Positions 10,660 to 23,300 of a stretch of 64,000 nucleotides of DNA are shown here, in pieces (the first letter of the stretch is position 1; every line of letters starts with the position of its first letter). The DNA comes from Nymphaea colorata (Eukaryota; Streptophyta; Magnoliopsida; Nymphaeales; Nymphaeaceae). The stretch is from positions 16,694,040 to 16,758,039 of the forward strand of contig NC_045145.1 in NCBI RefSeq assembly GCF_008831285.2, read 5' to 3'. The notes beneath the pieces are model-generated. The model had not been told where the DNA came from, did no database searches, and worked only from the letters and a program-made list of their open reading frames with translations. Position numbers and translations under genes: made by a program.

Positions 10660-12440
10660 ACAACATCTAAGCACTCTATGAACAACGAAACCACCGATGA
10701 TCCATATCGCAAATGCTATCTCTGAGTGTAGCCACCTGAACGATGAAGATCGCCTCTTGGTGACCGGAAGGTGGGAAGGATAGAGGGAGGTAGGTAAACA
10801 TCAGTTGATTTCTTTACGGTTTTCTTTGGTCACTCTTATTCAAAAGATACCCTTCACGTCTTCCCATACTTGACTGCAAATCACCTGTGCAGGAGTGTTA
10901 CAGTATGTTTGGATGAAGGGAAATATAAATTAATGAGGAAAAAAAAAAAAGAAACTAATGCTCGATAAAGGAATACAAGAAAAAGAGAAGAACTAATGAG
11001 TGGAAGCTTGTCATTTTTTTGAAGCACGTTCCAATTTCCGTCTGAATCATTTATTTTTTGAGGCTGTGGAGATGCATATATTTTTCCTTTCCTTTTCATT
11101 TCTTTCCTATTCAAACACCAAAATGTTACTTTTTTTTTTCATTCAATTTTTCAGTAAACATTCAAACACAGTATTGTCTATCAATTCCTTTTCTATCCCC
11201 TCTCCAAGGTGCATGAGTTTCATTTGGGAAGAAGATTCCTGTACTTCCATATGTACTACCTGGCCCTTTTAGAGTGTATAGGTCAGATGATCTGAGTGAA
11301 GATCCCCTAAGCTTAAATCAGATCCAAAAAATTCAAAGTCCCCAATGTCTTTTGTACTGCACCAAATTACATCTCATTCATCTGCATAGTTGTAGTTCTC
11401 GGAGATCGTCCGACAATAGTTACACATTGTTACTGTCTGATGAATCTGCTCCAAAAAATAAGACAGATTCATTAAACAAGATTTAATTTGGCTGGCACAA
11501 ACTGGCCATGGAATATTTATTATTATGTGAAAGCTACGGATTTCCTACTCGTCTAAAGCTTATATATGCTGGCTTTGTATAAACTAAATATGCAAAAAAT
11601 AAATCCAAACTGGGCCAGCGAATGCAGAACTTTCAAATTAAATAGCTTGTATGAACACAGAAACCGCCGACAGGCTTCATCGAAAACGCTATATTGAGAA
11701 ACCTGATATGTTTGATGATGAAGTTCGCCCTCTTGGTGTGAAGGCCAATGGTCATACATGGTAGACGGAGGCAAAGAAACACAAGCTCATTTCTTTGCAC
11801 ATTCCTGAGTCACTTTTCCTATTCAAAATAATACAGTTCCAGTCTTCCCATCGTCTATAAGCATTAGCGCCACCATTTCAGACTGTTTTTGTATTTTCTT
11901 GCAATGTCCAATGATTGGGGGCATCAGTCTTCTAACTAGGTCTGCTGTCATGCTCCGGAAAAGTAGGTACTCAATCGAAGCGCCGACGGCCGGGTTGGTT
12001 CGGTGCGCGGAGTACCAACCTTCTCGGGGGCATTTGATAGCTTCGGATTTGAGAACTATGGATGTAAGATCTAACCTTCTCTCCTTTGATCTTAAATCCG
12101 ACCTTTTTTTAATGCAAAGAAGTAAAATAAGGCTCTGAAGCGTAGATCTTAAGCCAGTCCTAAAATCCTTAATTTGATTAACTATGGATCTTAAGCCAGT
12201 CCTAAAATCCTTAATTTGATTAACTATGGATCGACCATATATATAGATCTTTCGCCACATCAGGAAAAACATGTTATGTCAAATCTACATCAGATACATA
12301 ACATAGATTTCAAATCCGAAGCTATCAAACGTCTCTTAAATTCATCGGTCATATGTACCTGGTCCATGTTGGTGCGCAGGCTTAGATTGGATCAAGATCC
12401 CTAGCTTCAATCAGATACGAAGAATTAAAAGATGCCCATA
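10660..12440. repeat. Diverged tandem duplication of about 1 kb
   Basis: 10660-10870 resembles 11640-11860: both have TGAAC..GAAACC(A/G)CCGA, then GATGAAG(A/T)TCGCC(T/C)CTTGGTG, then ATTTCTTT and GTCTTCCCAT in the same order. 11230-11345 resembles 12350-12440 (CATATGTAC, then GAT..AAGATCCC, then AATCAGAT). The order is preserved about 1 kb apart, so this looks like an old direct duplication whose second copy received the element at 12024-12340. No coding content was identified. Confidence 0.55.
12024..12340. mobile_element. TIR element with a 42-bp internal tandem duplication
   Basis: The ends are inverted repeats sharing TTTGATAGCTTCGGATTTGA (left about 12030, right complement about 12310-12332), preceded by a G-rich start. 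It is about 310 bp with no transposase. A perfect 42-bp tandem repeat lies inside (12145-12186 and 12187-12228). Relatives are at 59190-59437, around 8170-8290 and at the window's left edge. The target duplication was not clear, so the superfamily is uncertain. Confidence 0.65.
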
Positions 12441-13855
12441 TTTACTGTTCAGTTACACCTAACGGTGGGTGTCGGGCATCCAAATAAGGGCTCCAGCCCG
12501 ACTTGATATGTATTAAAAAGTTATATTTAATATATTTTTATTATAAATATATATTTATATATTAAATATAAATTTATTTATTTTCATTAAAATCGGATCA
12601 AACCCGGGCCATGATATGGGTCATGGGCCTGCACCAAATCCAGATCATTCATCTTCACACTTGCATCATTAACGTGGTCCTTATCGTTTAGTTTGGATGT
12701 TAGGTCCCCTCATGAAACTGTGATTAATAATTTCTAGAGTGAGAAACATTATTATAAAAAAAAGAGAGCAGGAATAATAGTTTATGTACCAGAAACTGCG
12801 ATTGGCTACTCACTGAGTGGCTGACATGTTTTTCCAAGCTAACACAAATAAATAAATGTTTTGTTCTTTTAGACCATGTTTCTCTTTCTACTTTAATTTG
12901 TCTTTTGTTTTGGGTTCATGGAATGAAGGCTTATTAAATTCCCTCATCGACTAGGCTTTGTTCTATTATATTCATGGCGAATAAATTAATCGGGTTTTCT
13001 TAAGATCATGTGAGGTTTATGGTCAAGTAAACTAAGCGGTCTTCATTTTCTAATCTCGACAGCCTGTTGAGAATATGCTAAAACCATGTTACAAGCCTTT
13101 TTCTTTTTTAAAGAAAAACTAATTTTGATGCTCAACATGGTTTAGGAATAATTTTTAAACTCTTTGTTTTCTCAAAAAATGGTAGGGATGCATGATTTAA
13201 TATCTGAGGCTGCAAATGGTACCCAGATCGCTTTATAATCTATTGAAGATACTTGGAGTTTGTGGTATAAATTTTTAGTATAATTCTTGCATCCATTTGG
13301 CTTTTGACATGCTTTATTTTTCAAAAAGCGGTCAAACAATGTTTTTTATTGTGCAACCTTACGTCAGATCACCTGAGATGATTAAAAAAACAAGATGATT
13401 TTAGGAAATAAATAAATGGGTTTTACGTTTTAAATGTAAAAAATTCAGACCGGCGATTAAAAAAAATTTTCGACAACTGGCCAAATTTTCATAGTTTTGG
13501 TCATGGTTTGGCATGGTGGGTCAGGCGATCGGCCAGCGGTCGTTCAATGTTTGATTTATAAATCAAACATTGAGCATGAGTTCTCCGACCTCTCTTTTGC
13601 TTGCATTATACTTCATGCAAGGAAAATATCCAAGATCATGGGCAAACTTGTTCTCCTACTTGTTGATCGCCATGAAAATGATCTTCTTGATGCAGTCATC
13701 AAGTCTCATTAATAGATGCAACTTGAGAGAGAAAGTTAATGGCTCATTCATGTCCATTCAAATCCATTGGGAGTTTCAGTAGAAAACCGCTAAATCTCAT
13801 AGTTTGTAATAAGTAAAGCTGTCAATTGATGAGACTAGATTTAATCAGATGTATT
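12441..13855. other. Intergenic, AT-rich
   Basis: Long A/T-rich stretches and short unrelated open frames. A perfect inverted repeat, TTGATTTATAAATCAA with flanks, is centred near 13560 (TTTGATTTATAAATCAAA within CAATG...CATTG). No gene was recognised. Confidence 0.5.
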
Positions 13856-13857
13856 GC

Positions 13858-14100
13858 TGCCCAAGGGGTTGGCACAATGGTCGAAGTGGGAGCTGTAAGG
13901 TGGCCAGTTTTTGTTTTGAATTCCTAGAACATCAACTCCCTTATACTGCTAAAAAAAGGGACTATTGACACCTAAGTTCAAGCGTTTTGGAGGCAACATA
14001 CAGAAAACATGTCTTGTGCTCTAAGGGAATAAGGGGTTAGGTGAAAGCTCCTACTCTCTTATTGGTAGTAGGAAGAAATATCACCCAAAATCAATCAGAT
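13858..14100 (+). repeat. SINE-like repeat with tRNA-type box A
   Basis: TGGCACAATGG near 13870 matches the pol III box A consensus TRGCNNARTGG. A weaker box B-like word (GTTTTGAATTCC) lies about 35 bases on. This spacing suggests a tRNA-derived SINE head. No target duplication or tail could be fixed. Confidence 0.35.
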
Positions 14101-17000
14101 GTAACCTTTGCCATGTTAGATTTATCTTGGGTATTCATGTATTTGGATTCGAATTTTGGACTTTTAATACAAAAGAAGACAAGAGAAGATTATACAATAT
14201 CAAAATCAGATTTTTAAATTCACCATCCCAATTTGACTTCTATTTTCACACCAAATCCGAAACTTATATTTAAATACACAACTGAATCTGGAGTGCATTA
14301 TGATGATATGTTAAAAACTAAACTGACTTTCAAGATGTACGCATATTATATATATATATATATATATATTTTATTTAAAACTAAATCTAAATCCTAACCC
14401 AAGTTTGATTGGCCATTTATTTAAAACTGAATTCGAACCCGAACCTATTGAATGACATTTATTGAATTTGAGCCCCAAGTCTCAATCTCTATTCTGCTTG
14501 TCCAGGAGGGATAGGAAACCAATTACATATGCGACACAAACATTAGTATAGGACCAAACAAATATGACATGTTATCCATTCTTTAAATTCTAAATAATGG
14601 ATTTAATTAGTGCCTACCATATGAAACTTATATATAGTCTAATTAAATTTGATAAGAACATAGGCATGTTCCGCCCATCAAGCTAAAACTTTTTGGGTGA
14701 GTGAGTGCAGATCCACTGTTTAACAGAGAGCCAAATCTTCCACCTAACCCTTTATCCCTTGTAAAGTATAAAACATACTTTTAGTGCATAAAGATATTGC
14801 TCCCGTTGTGCTTCAACTTGTTCATCGGTAATCTCTCTTTCACATCATAACAGATTGACGTTTCTAACGCTCAAAATAAAGACTAGCTGCCCACCAACCC
14901 TCACTAAGGGGCACCCGACCTTAAATTCTAACGTTCATATTTAGGCACGCCGACTCCAAGTCTGATTGGGGCAGCTCATATGGCTAGACCTAGGTCTAGA
15001 TTCCCTTCTCGCCAGTTCAACAGGCAGGCCCAGATGTGACTCTGCCACTGGTAAGAAGATGGAAAATCAACACAAGTTTTTTGTTTTATTAAATATTTTA
15101 AAACATAAATTACATTTTATTAAAGAAAAAATAAAAAAACATCCCAACGGGCCTTATGCCCATCAATTTCAAACCCTTGGCTCTCAAACTCGCCTGAGAT
15201 TCAGTCATCCTGGTCATCCAACTTGCCGGTGCCACCAGAGTAGTCGTTTTCATGGAGGAAAGTTTGGAGCTACAGTGCTCCCTCTTGGCATATGCTTGAG
15301 AAGAACGACCGACACAAGCATGCACATAAATATAACCTAACCGACCTTCAATAAAGAAGGGTACGAACAACACATTTATGGTCTCCAAAGGCAAGTTGCA
15401 CCGCTTGCAGGAGATTTGGTTTCAACTGAGTTAATTGCATCCACTTACTTCCTTCGCAACGCAGCAGCATTTATAAATTGTGTCAGTTCGCAGTTTTTCA
15501 GTGCACGCAAGCATAGATAGTAACAAGATCATTTATTTTGTAACTTCAATTAGCTCGTCCCCTCTAATCTTAGGGTGTGTTTAGTAGTCTCAGATCGATC
15601 TGAAATCCTTTTTATGCCGCACTGAAGAGTAAACAAACACTACATTTCCCTACTACGTGAAGGACAGGCTTTACGATCCTTGAAATATAACAAAACTATT
15701 GGATTTGAGATCGGGTGGGAGGAGGTTTGACGCAAAACCCATATTAGATCTGTAACACCCAAGAAGTTTAGTCTTGTATCGAAGATTATAAGGAATCTTC
15801 AACGGGTCCCACACGAACGCGTGTGCTTTAAGGAGGTGGATTGTAACAGCTTAGAAGTTTAGTCGCAAAAAGAGAGACTATTAATGAGATGATTGTCTTG
15901 GTTCCTAACTTTTTTTAGGCTGGAAGCCAAATTGCTAGGGGGCGAGTTGGGATCCATCGAGCCAAGAGCCCGAGCCCATGAAAATTTGATGTGAGGATGA
16001 GATTTTACATAATTTAAAGAGCTCGTATATGTAGAATTAATTTTTTTTTACAACTTTTTAAAATAGTATGAGGAAGTTAACGAGAGATCGACCGTTTTAA
16101 CCTTGCATGAAGTAGCCACTATCTGGGGTCGGACCATTGACTGTTTGGTTGTCATGTTCAATTGCTAACGTGTGTGAGAGGTTGGAACATCTGAACAACT
16201 CAAAATTTTACATATTATATATCACCACCAAAATCACCGGCAAAAGTCTCGTCTCTGATTTGAATGTGTGCTATTGCGTCCTCCGTGATTATCTCTCCTT
16301 TTTTTTTTGGACATCTTTTCGATTCGCGTATTCTGCGTCCTCCTTCTTCCTAATTCAACTACTTTGAGTTGCCTGGCTCTGATACATATTAATGTTTGAT
16401 AAATTATATTTGAATTTGTAAAATAAATTTACAAGCGCGATCTGATGAATGAAAGAGGAGACAAAATATTTAATGGTTTTCTTACAAGTCCGAGTTAAAA
16501 GCTGTCAGTAGTAGGGATTCGGTTTAAAGATTTTGTCGATTTTTATTAATGTGTGGGATTCAATCATCTGTTTGACCTTTCCGCATGCCCGTCCCCGACG
16601 ACATATTTATCTTTATCTTCATCCCTACACGAAGGACTATTAAAATCTGTAAAAAGCAAATGGCTTTTCTGCTGTAGATCGATTTCTTATCTGCAGTTGA
16701 TCCGAGTTTTGAAAATTTTTCTTTAGTTCAACGGTGCGCACCGCTCATGGGTGCTACTTTCTTAAACCGTAAAAGACGAAATCACGACACTTTAATAGAG
16801 AGTGCGCAATACCTCATCCAATCCAAGTCATGAGATAGCACAAGAACAAGAGAATTTTGAGGAAGGAAGGAGTTTTCAAGTTTTTTTTCCGGTGCAGAAA
16901 GCATCAAATGTCTTTCATTTACTTAAAATTGCATTGGCTTTTTTTAGGCAAGCATTTCCAAGTTAAAAATATTTTTCTTAATAAAATTGCATTAAAAAGT
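14101..17000. other. Intergenic with repeats
   Basis: AT-rich spacer with a TA microsatellite at about 14346-14370, degenerate 'AAATCTGAA/AACCCGAACC' repeats at 14100-14500, and a SINE-like segment near 16730-16830 related to those at 45.2 and 53.6 kb (GTGCTACT then a TTATACCGCAAA-like word). Open frames at 14966-15394 on both strands have no recognisable product. Confidence 0.45.
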
Positions 17001-17176
17001 GAAAAAGAGGAATGACATAAATACACGGCTTAATTACTTAGGACTCGTGGATGAACGTGAGAATCGCTTATTAGAGGTTATCAGATTGGAGGGAAAAAAA
17101 AAAGACAGCGCGTCTCGGTTGATAAGGAGAACGATTCGACTCGGTCGTTGCACCGGTTCGCGAATCTGGCGTCAAG

Positions 17177-17417
17177 CACGTGGAAGAGGGGCATTCCGGG
17201 GAATAAATGCGGCGAGGGCACGTGCCCTTCAAATGATTACGGTTATTAACTACGATCTCATCGCCCTTTTGCGAGGGTCAAAAGCTGAAAAATTCACGTG
17301 GTAAGGATGGACGGCCCAGATGAAAGATCGGCAACCTAATCTAAGGGAGAGGAGAGAAACGTGCCCTAATGGGCGCGCATGCCGAGAGCGACTGCCCCGC
17401 CTTTATGCTTCCACGTG
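17177..17417. promoter_or_regulatory. Cluster of four G-boxes in a GC-rich island
   Basis: CACGTG occurs at 17177-17182, 17219-17224 (within the palindrome GGGCACGTGCCC), 17295-17300 and 17412-17417. The segment of about 17000-17560 is clearly more GC-rich than its surroundings. G-boxes bind bHLH and bZIP factors. The island resembles a promoter or proximal leader, but no clear gene follows on either strand. Confidence 0.6.
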
Positions 17418-17476
17418 CCAAACCATTCGCCCCTGGCTTCCCTTTATGCCCTTCGCCCTTCCCATAAGGACGGTCA

Positions 17477-17562
17477 TGGCCTCACCGGCGCCGGTCGTTG
17501 ACCTCGCCCGGTACACCGTCCTTCCGATCGATCCAGATGCGTATCGGCGAATCGCCGATTGA
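17477..17562 (+). other. Short open frame after the G-box island
   Basis: A GC-rich 28-codon frame begins ATGGCCTCACC and reads MASPAPVVDLARYTVLPIDP..., then stops at TGA. Its codon use is unlike the surrounding AT-rich DNA. It could be the start of a decayed or frameshifted gene, or a leader uORF. The product is not recognised. Confidence 0.3.
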
Positions 17563-17659
17563 AGGCAAAAAAAGTTCGATGAAAATTGGAATGAAGTTCA
17601 AAAGTTTGGAAAGTCATTTCCAAGAATGAATGAACAACTGTATATACAGAACTCATGGC

Positions 17660-19840
17660 ATTTTTTTTTTTTTTTATAATTTTTTAGTGTTGTCACGCGG
17701 CGGCGGAGGCAAAGTTCTCCAATAAAGTACACCTGAAAAACTTTTCATGACGCGTCAAACACCTTTAAAACGTAGAAATATGAGCATAAAAAAATTGCAT
17801 GTTGATATAGCGTGACATGGCGATATTGATCACAAATAAATATATAAGCATGGTGGGGTTGTAGGTTTCGAGATTGATTACGACTTCTCTTTTATTAGCA
17901 GTGAAATTCACCAATTGCCACATAATTTGAAATCAATTTTTATGTATTTTATTTATTTTACTTCATCACTACTATCCTGCAAGGGTTTATATTTTGGAAG
18001 TTAATATTACAATTGTACGGAGGACATTTTTTCTAAATAATTTTTTAAATAGCAGTTATGTTCAAAATTGTTTTGATCACATGCATTGCATTCAGTGCCT
18101 TCTCATTTTGAAAAAAAGCACCAAAAGCCACATGCTGTTTAGGCACATATATAACAAATCCGCGATCAAGATTGGAAGTTAAAAGAAAAAATTTCAAAGA
18201 ATCACCTACTGCATTAAATTTTAACATAAAATAACTGAAATGGTCTTCACGAAGACAAAAAAACATCGAACATTCATCCGCCAGGAGACAAGTGGCTATT
18301 TACGATGAGTAATTTTCATAATTTTATATGACGAATCAATACTTCCTATGAGCAGATGAATGTTTGAGAAAATTTCTCTATTCAAGGCCAATTAACTAAA
18401 TAGACTAGTGATGATTTGTTACTTACTTTGTAACAACCCGACCTACACCGAGTTAGATCTCCTCATCGATGGATCTGATTTCCTTATAATGATTCGACCC
18501 ACTCTCACATTAGATTCGGGTTTCTGCATTTGAACCCTTGGTTTGATGAATCCCAACCCACCTCTTAGCAATTTCGATTCTAATTTAAAAAATCTAGAAA
18601 CCAAAATAACTAATCACTTTAATGACCTCATATATAAGTCATTGAAGATCTTTCATAATTTTTAATAAATGACTAAACTTATTAAAGTAAGTTGATACTT
18701 ATCAAAAGTAGGTGTCCCTTTTATAAATCTTAAAATTTTTCTAAAAGAAAACCAAATTTCTTAAGTCTCTTTTTTTTGAAAGCACGGAGACTCTAAAGCA
18801 CAACTTGTTGGAACATATGAAGTTAAGTCAATTGACCAAATATTCTAGACGAGAAAATAACATCGGCCAAACTCCCACGAAAAAATAAATGCTCTTCATT
18901 CTTAGAAGCAAAGAATCAAGCATGAATCACACTGGAACGGACAAAAAATCATAAATGTTTTGTTTTCTTCTAATCCATATTTGATAGCCCATTAATAAAC
19001 TTACATGTGTATGTGAAAGAGAACTAACAATCCAGAAGCATATTTCAATTCTTTTTAAAATATTTCACATCAATCAAAGCACCAACCCAAACAGCTTTGT
19101 CGCCACCCATGAACGCAAGTGGGTGGAGGGGTTTACAAATTGACTTACCAACAGACAAAAGAACAACTATAAAATTTTGCCCTCTCTTTCGTTTTATAAG
19201 ATGCTTATTCTATAAAACGACACATTGAAGAAGAAGAGTTTAATTTCAAATGCACAACTCTCTCAAGTCGAAACATCCTTCATATCAGGTGAATGTGGAA
19301 CCGTAGAATTCATTTCCTCTGAATTTTTGTCCATCTTTCTCTAAATTTTTAATTTTTGTTGTTTGACGGTAGGAGAAGGAACATTGGTTGAGAAGATAGA
19401 GTGTTTTTTTGGCCAACCTGGTTATATGCACAGGCTCCTTTGCATGCCGAGTACCTTCAAAGGCTATATTACTAAAAAAAAAAGTCATACCCTTGCGGGC
19501 AGAAAAATTTATTCACCTTCATGCAAACGCGCCAAGGCCGTCCAGGGGACACATAGTCGTATGCGCGCGACAAGGAAGTCGAGCTCATTGTCTCCATGAG
19601 ATGGAGACAAACACGGAGATTTGGAAAAAATATATATATATATTTTTTCTTTCTGAAAGTTTTGATGCGGGGAGCCGAAGGCGTTTCGGTGCGGGTCGTC
19701 GTCTCGTCGCGGGGTTGGTGGATCGAAGCGGCATCCTCGGCTTTGGACGTGCTCAGGGAGGGTAGTTTGGGCAATGGAGAATAGGAGGGAAGCGGGGATC
19801 GGCGTCGCGTGCTGTGCTGGAAGGGTGAGTAGGTTTGGGC
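17660..19840. other. Intergenic, distal upstream of the JAZ gene
   Basis: AT-rich to about 19450, then increasingly GC-rich toward the JAZ promoter. Several short open frames on both strands from 19472 to 20572 are shadows of this GC-rich promoter. No gene was recognised. Confidence 0.5.
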
Positions 19841-19854
19841 CGCGTTGAATTTGG

Positions 19855-19881
19855 CACGTGCGATGGACCACATGCCACGTG
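19855..19881. promoter_or_regulatory. Paired G-boxes upstream of the JAZ gene
   Basis: CACGTG occurs at 19855-19860 and 19876-19881, 15 bases apart and about 435-460 bases before the JAZ start codon. MYC2-class bHLH factors bind G-boxes in JAZ promoters, giving negative feedback in jasmonate signalling. Function here is inferred from position. Confidence 0.6.
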
Positions 19882-20315
19882 CCGGACGGATGAGGAGGAG
19901 GCGGTTTTCAGGAGGGGAAGGTGGGAATTGGACCGTGACGTGGGTGGGCCCATTTGCCGAACCTCCATGTGTTGAAAATAAATAAATTAAAAGGGAAGAA
20001 AAGAGAGGGAGAGATCTGGACGGCGCACATGTCGTTGACGGGGAGGTAACCGGCTCTGCCGGTGGCCGCTTGCCCTCGAAGTCGGGATCGGACGGTCCGG
20101 ATTCGTCGAGAGTTATGACAGCGGGGACCAGACGGTAATCGGGTTGTTTTTTTTTTTTTTTCCCCCCCTGGAGTTTTTGGTGTAGCTCCTGTTGGGGTAA
20201 TTTAAGAATCCAACGTCCCCGTTCGTTTTCGTACTTTGGCTCTCTCTCTCTCTCTCGCTCTTGTTCGCTCTGTGGTTGAGGAGAAGGTTGCTTTGCTTGT
20301 GGTGGCGGCGGTGAA

Positions 20316-23300
20316 ATGATGGAGAGGGACTTCCTCGGGGTGGCGAAGGAGGGGGGGAGAGGGAGAGAGGCGTCGTCGAAGGAGGAAGCCAAGGAAAGAG
20401 ACCTCTGTCGCAGGTTCGCGGCCAAGAACTCCGTGGTGGATGCGCGTCCTGCCGACTCCCGTAAGCTCTCTCTCTCTCTCTGTGTACATGGAGGATTGGG
20501 TTTCCTTGTTCTGGGAGATGGGAGCGGGGAGTTGAATACTTGGTTTCTCTTCACCTTGCTATGGTTTTCCACAGTGTTTCTTGAAAATTGCTCGTGTGGG
20601 TGTCGGTGTTCTTCTGTGGTTTTTTTGTGACTGACGGGGTTTTCTCTGAAGTTGAGCTTTCGAATCTATTCTTGAGTTCATCTGAGCGTGCCTCTTGTTG
20701 TTCTGTGGATTTTGTGATTATTTTGGATTTACTTGGTTTTTTTTTTACTTGATTTGATATTTTTGACAACTGTTTTTTTGGGCTATATTCATGACTTTCA
20801 GGAGGTCTTCCCGAAATGCTCGTGAATTAGTTTTTATGGGTAACTTGAATTTTCTGGTTATTTACTCTTAATTTCCAGATTTTGAAGGTCGATTTGGATT
20901 TTTTTTTGGCTCAAGTCGTGCGATTGTATGCTCTGTCGCAGATCTTTTTTTAGTGCTTCGCTGTTGAGCTCCTTCTAGTACTTCTCTTACATTTCTAATC
21001 CAATTTTCGCAAGTGTATTTTGCTTGTAACAGGTTGAAAAATATTTCCCTTTTTTGTACATTAATTTGGCGTTATAAGAATTCTGTAAACGACTTGTTCG
21101 ATTGCTCTTGTTTTGGTCTCGAGAATCGACGACATAGAATTGTGTTTGTGGACCGCGGACGCTTTAATAGGATGATAAGATGCAGATCCTCTTTCACTAA
21201 CTTGAAGCTAAACCTTCCTTTTCTATTATCTTTTTGTCTTAGGAGTTCGATGCGGCAGTTTGTGATCGGGATTTCCTCCGTTTTTGCTTTTCCGTCGATG
21301 TCGTTCTTTTCAGTATTACGACCATGTAACGGGGGTCTTTGCCTCTTGAATGGGGTTTTCCGTTACGAATTAATGAGTAACAGTCATGTGTAAATGAATT
21401 TGAGTCCTTAATTTTGATGCGTCAAGTGTTGAAATACAATCCCTTGAGGTTTAGATGAGGATCAAGTCATTTACCTGAAAAACTCGTTATACTCCACACC
21501 AGAAGGAGGAAGAGGATATAACTCCGAATATGTAATCTTCATGCTTGAGGCTTAAAGAGAACCTTTCAAATTGATCCTGGATCTTGGATCAATTACTGAC
21601 CTTAACCTATAATCCGGGGGCAGAGGGATTATTTTGCCTGTATACGCCTGATAACTTAGATCTCCGTTTTCTTTGTTGTACTTTTGTTCTTGCAGCACTC
21701 ATGGGGAGCCCTCAATGGCCTTACTTGAACAAGTTGCCGTTGCAACAATTCATGACGATTAAAGGGGGTGCTCACGAGGAAAGGTCTAGGAAGATTGGAT
21801 ACGATCAACTTTCTTCATCTGGATTTGGGCCCATCTCATCTGTGGATGCGTATGAAACGAACCGCAGAGTTCCATCTGCAGCCAAGGTCTGCTATCTGTG
21901 AGAATTTTTGTTATAGTTGGCTGTATTTGAGACCTCGTGACCTGACCTGAACTTGACAATCCAATTTGTCTCAACCTTGTGAGGATTGTTGGGTTGCACG
22001 GTGGAGCTAGCATGTTCTACTGAAATTCATTCAGTTCAGGTCTGGTATATGGGATAGCTCAGACGACATCTGGTTCCATAGCTGGACCACGTTTTGTAAG
22101 CTTTACCATAGATCTAACTTTGGCTTCACTTGTCCATCCTTTTGTTTTCAGAAAAGCTTCACCTTAGATACCAATGGCCCACATATTGGGCAGGGAAGCC
22201 ATTTTGGGCTTCCTTGTGCCACCTATCCTGCTCAATCTGTTGGTCAGGGACCCTCGACATCTCATCATTCACAAGAACTGAGGGTATTTCCAGTTTCAAG
22301 CAGCTCTTTATCAGCCTCAGTGAACAGTAATTATTACAAGCTCTATGGGACAGCTGCAAGCACATCTCCCAATGGGCTTGCATCGGTGAAGCCCTTTGGA
22401 GGGGTACCTGTCACTACTCACTACGGTGGTTTGCTGGATATGGCCTCTGTTTCTGCACCTTCCAGGTAATGATGGTGATTTGGGTTGCACTCTTCTTCTC
22501 TTGTATGTGACTTGCACAAGAAGAACCTTTTCTTGTGTTGCGCTTGCCCATGAAGGCATGTGCTGATGTTGGTTCCTTTTTGCAGGAGCATTCCAATTGC
22601 TTCAGCAAAGCCTACTCCATCTGCACAATTGACGATCTTCTATGGAGGCTCAGTCAATGTGTTTGAGGATGTTCCTTTGGATAAGGTAATTTTCACTAAT
22701 TCAGAAATTGGCTTGTTGTCTATCAGTAGACTGATTTTGTGCATGTGGCTATATCTATTTCTGGTTTGACCTTTGATTACTCACTGCACCATGGCATTGT
22801 ATGGTTGTTGGAAAATTATTTCAAATGGCTCCAATTTAGTAAGGGTTTTGAGTGAGACCTGTCTCTGGATCAGTCCAGCTGATGCATAGATCCCACTTTC
22901 TGTTGTTTTGCCGTATGAAATTTGACCTGATTATTGTAAAGTTCACTTGTGGTTTTGTCTAGCTTATCACCACAGGTTGTTTGCTAGAACAAAGATTTGC
23001 AAGTTTGCTGGTGTTTGGGATGATTTGTAAATGATCATTATCCACTTAACTGCAGGCTCAGGCAATCATGTTCTTGGCTGGAAATACTCAGAACCTCATG
23101 GCCCAAGTTCCACCTACAACCAAACCCATTGCGAACGGGTTTCACATTAATGCAATGAAAGCAACTTGTTCGGGGCTTTCTAGCCCTGTCTCTGGAACTT
23201 CGCAGCTACAGTTTTCTGGTGGTCATTCGGGTGTTCAATCTGCTGGAGGGTCTACAAGCACGGATGAGGTAGCCGCAGCTAAAACCATGAGCCCTTTGGC

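Noticed and set aside
11823..12272. 149-codon minus-strand frame
   Set aside because: It runs through the inverted-repeat element and its 42-bp tandem repeat; the repeated peptide comes from the repeat.
19472..20572. 366-codon minus-strand open frame
   Set aside because: It overlaps the JAZ promoter and exon 1 on the opposite strand, is low-complexity (P/S/R/E-rich), and reflects GC-rich promoter sequence and CT repeats.
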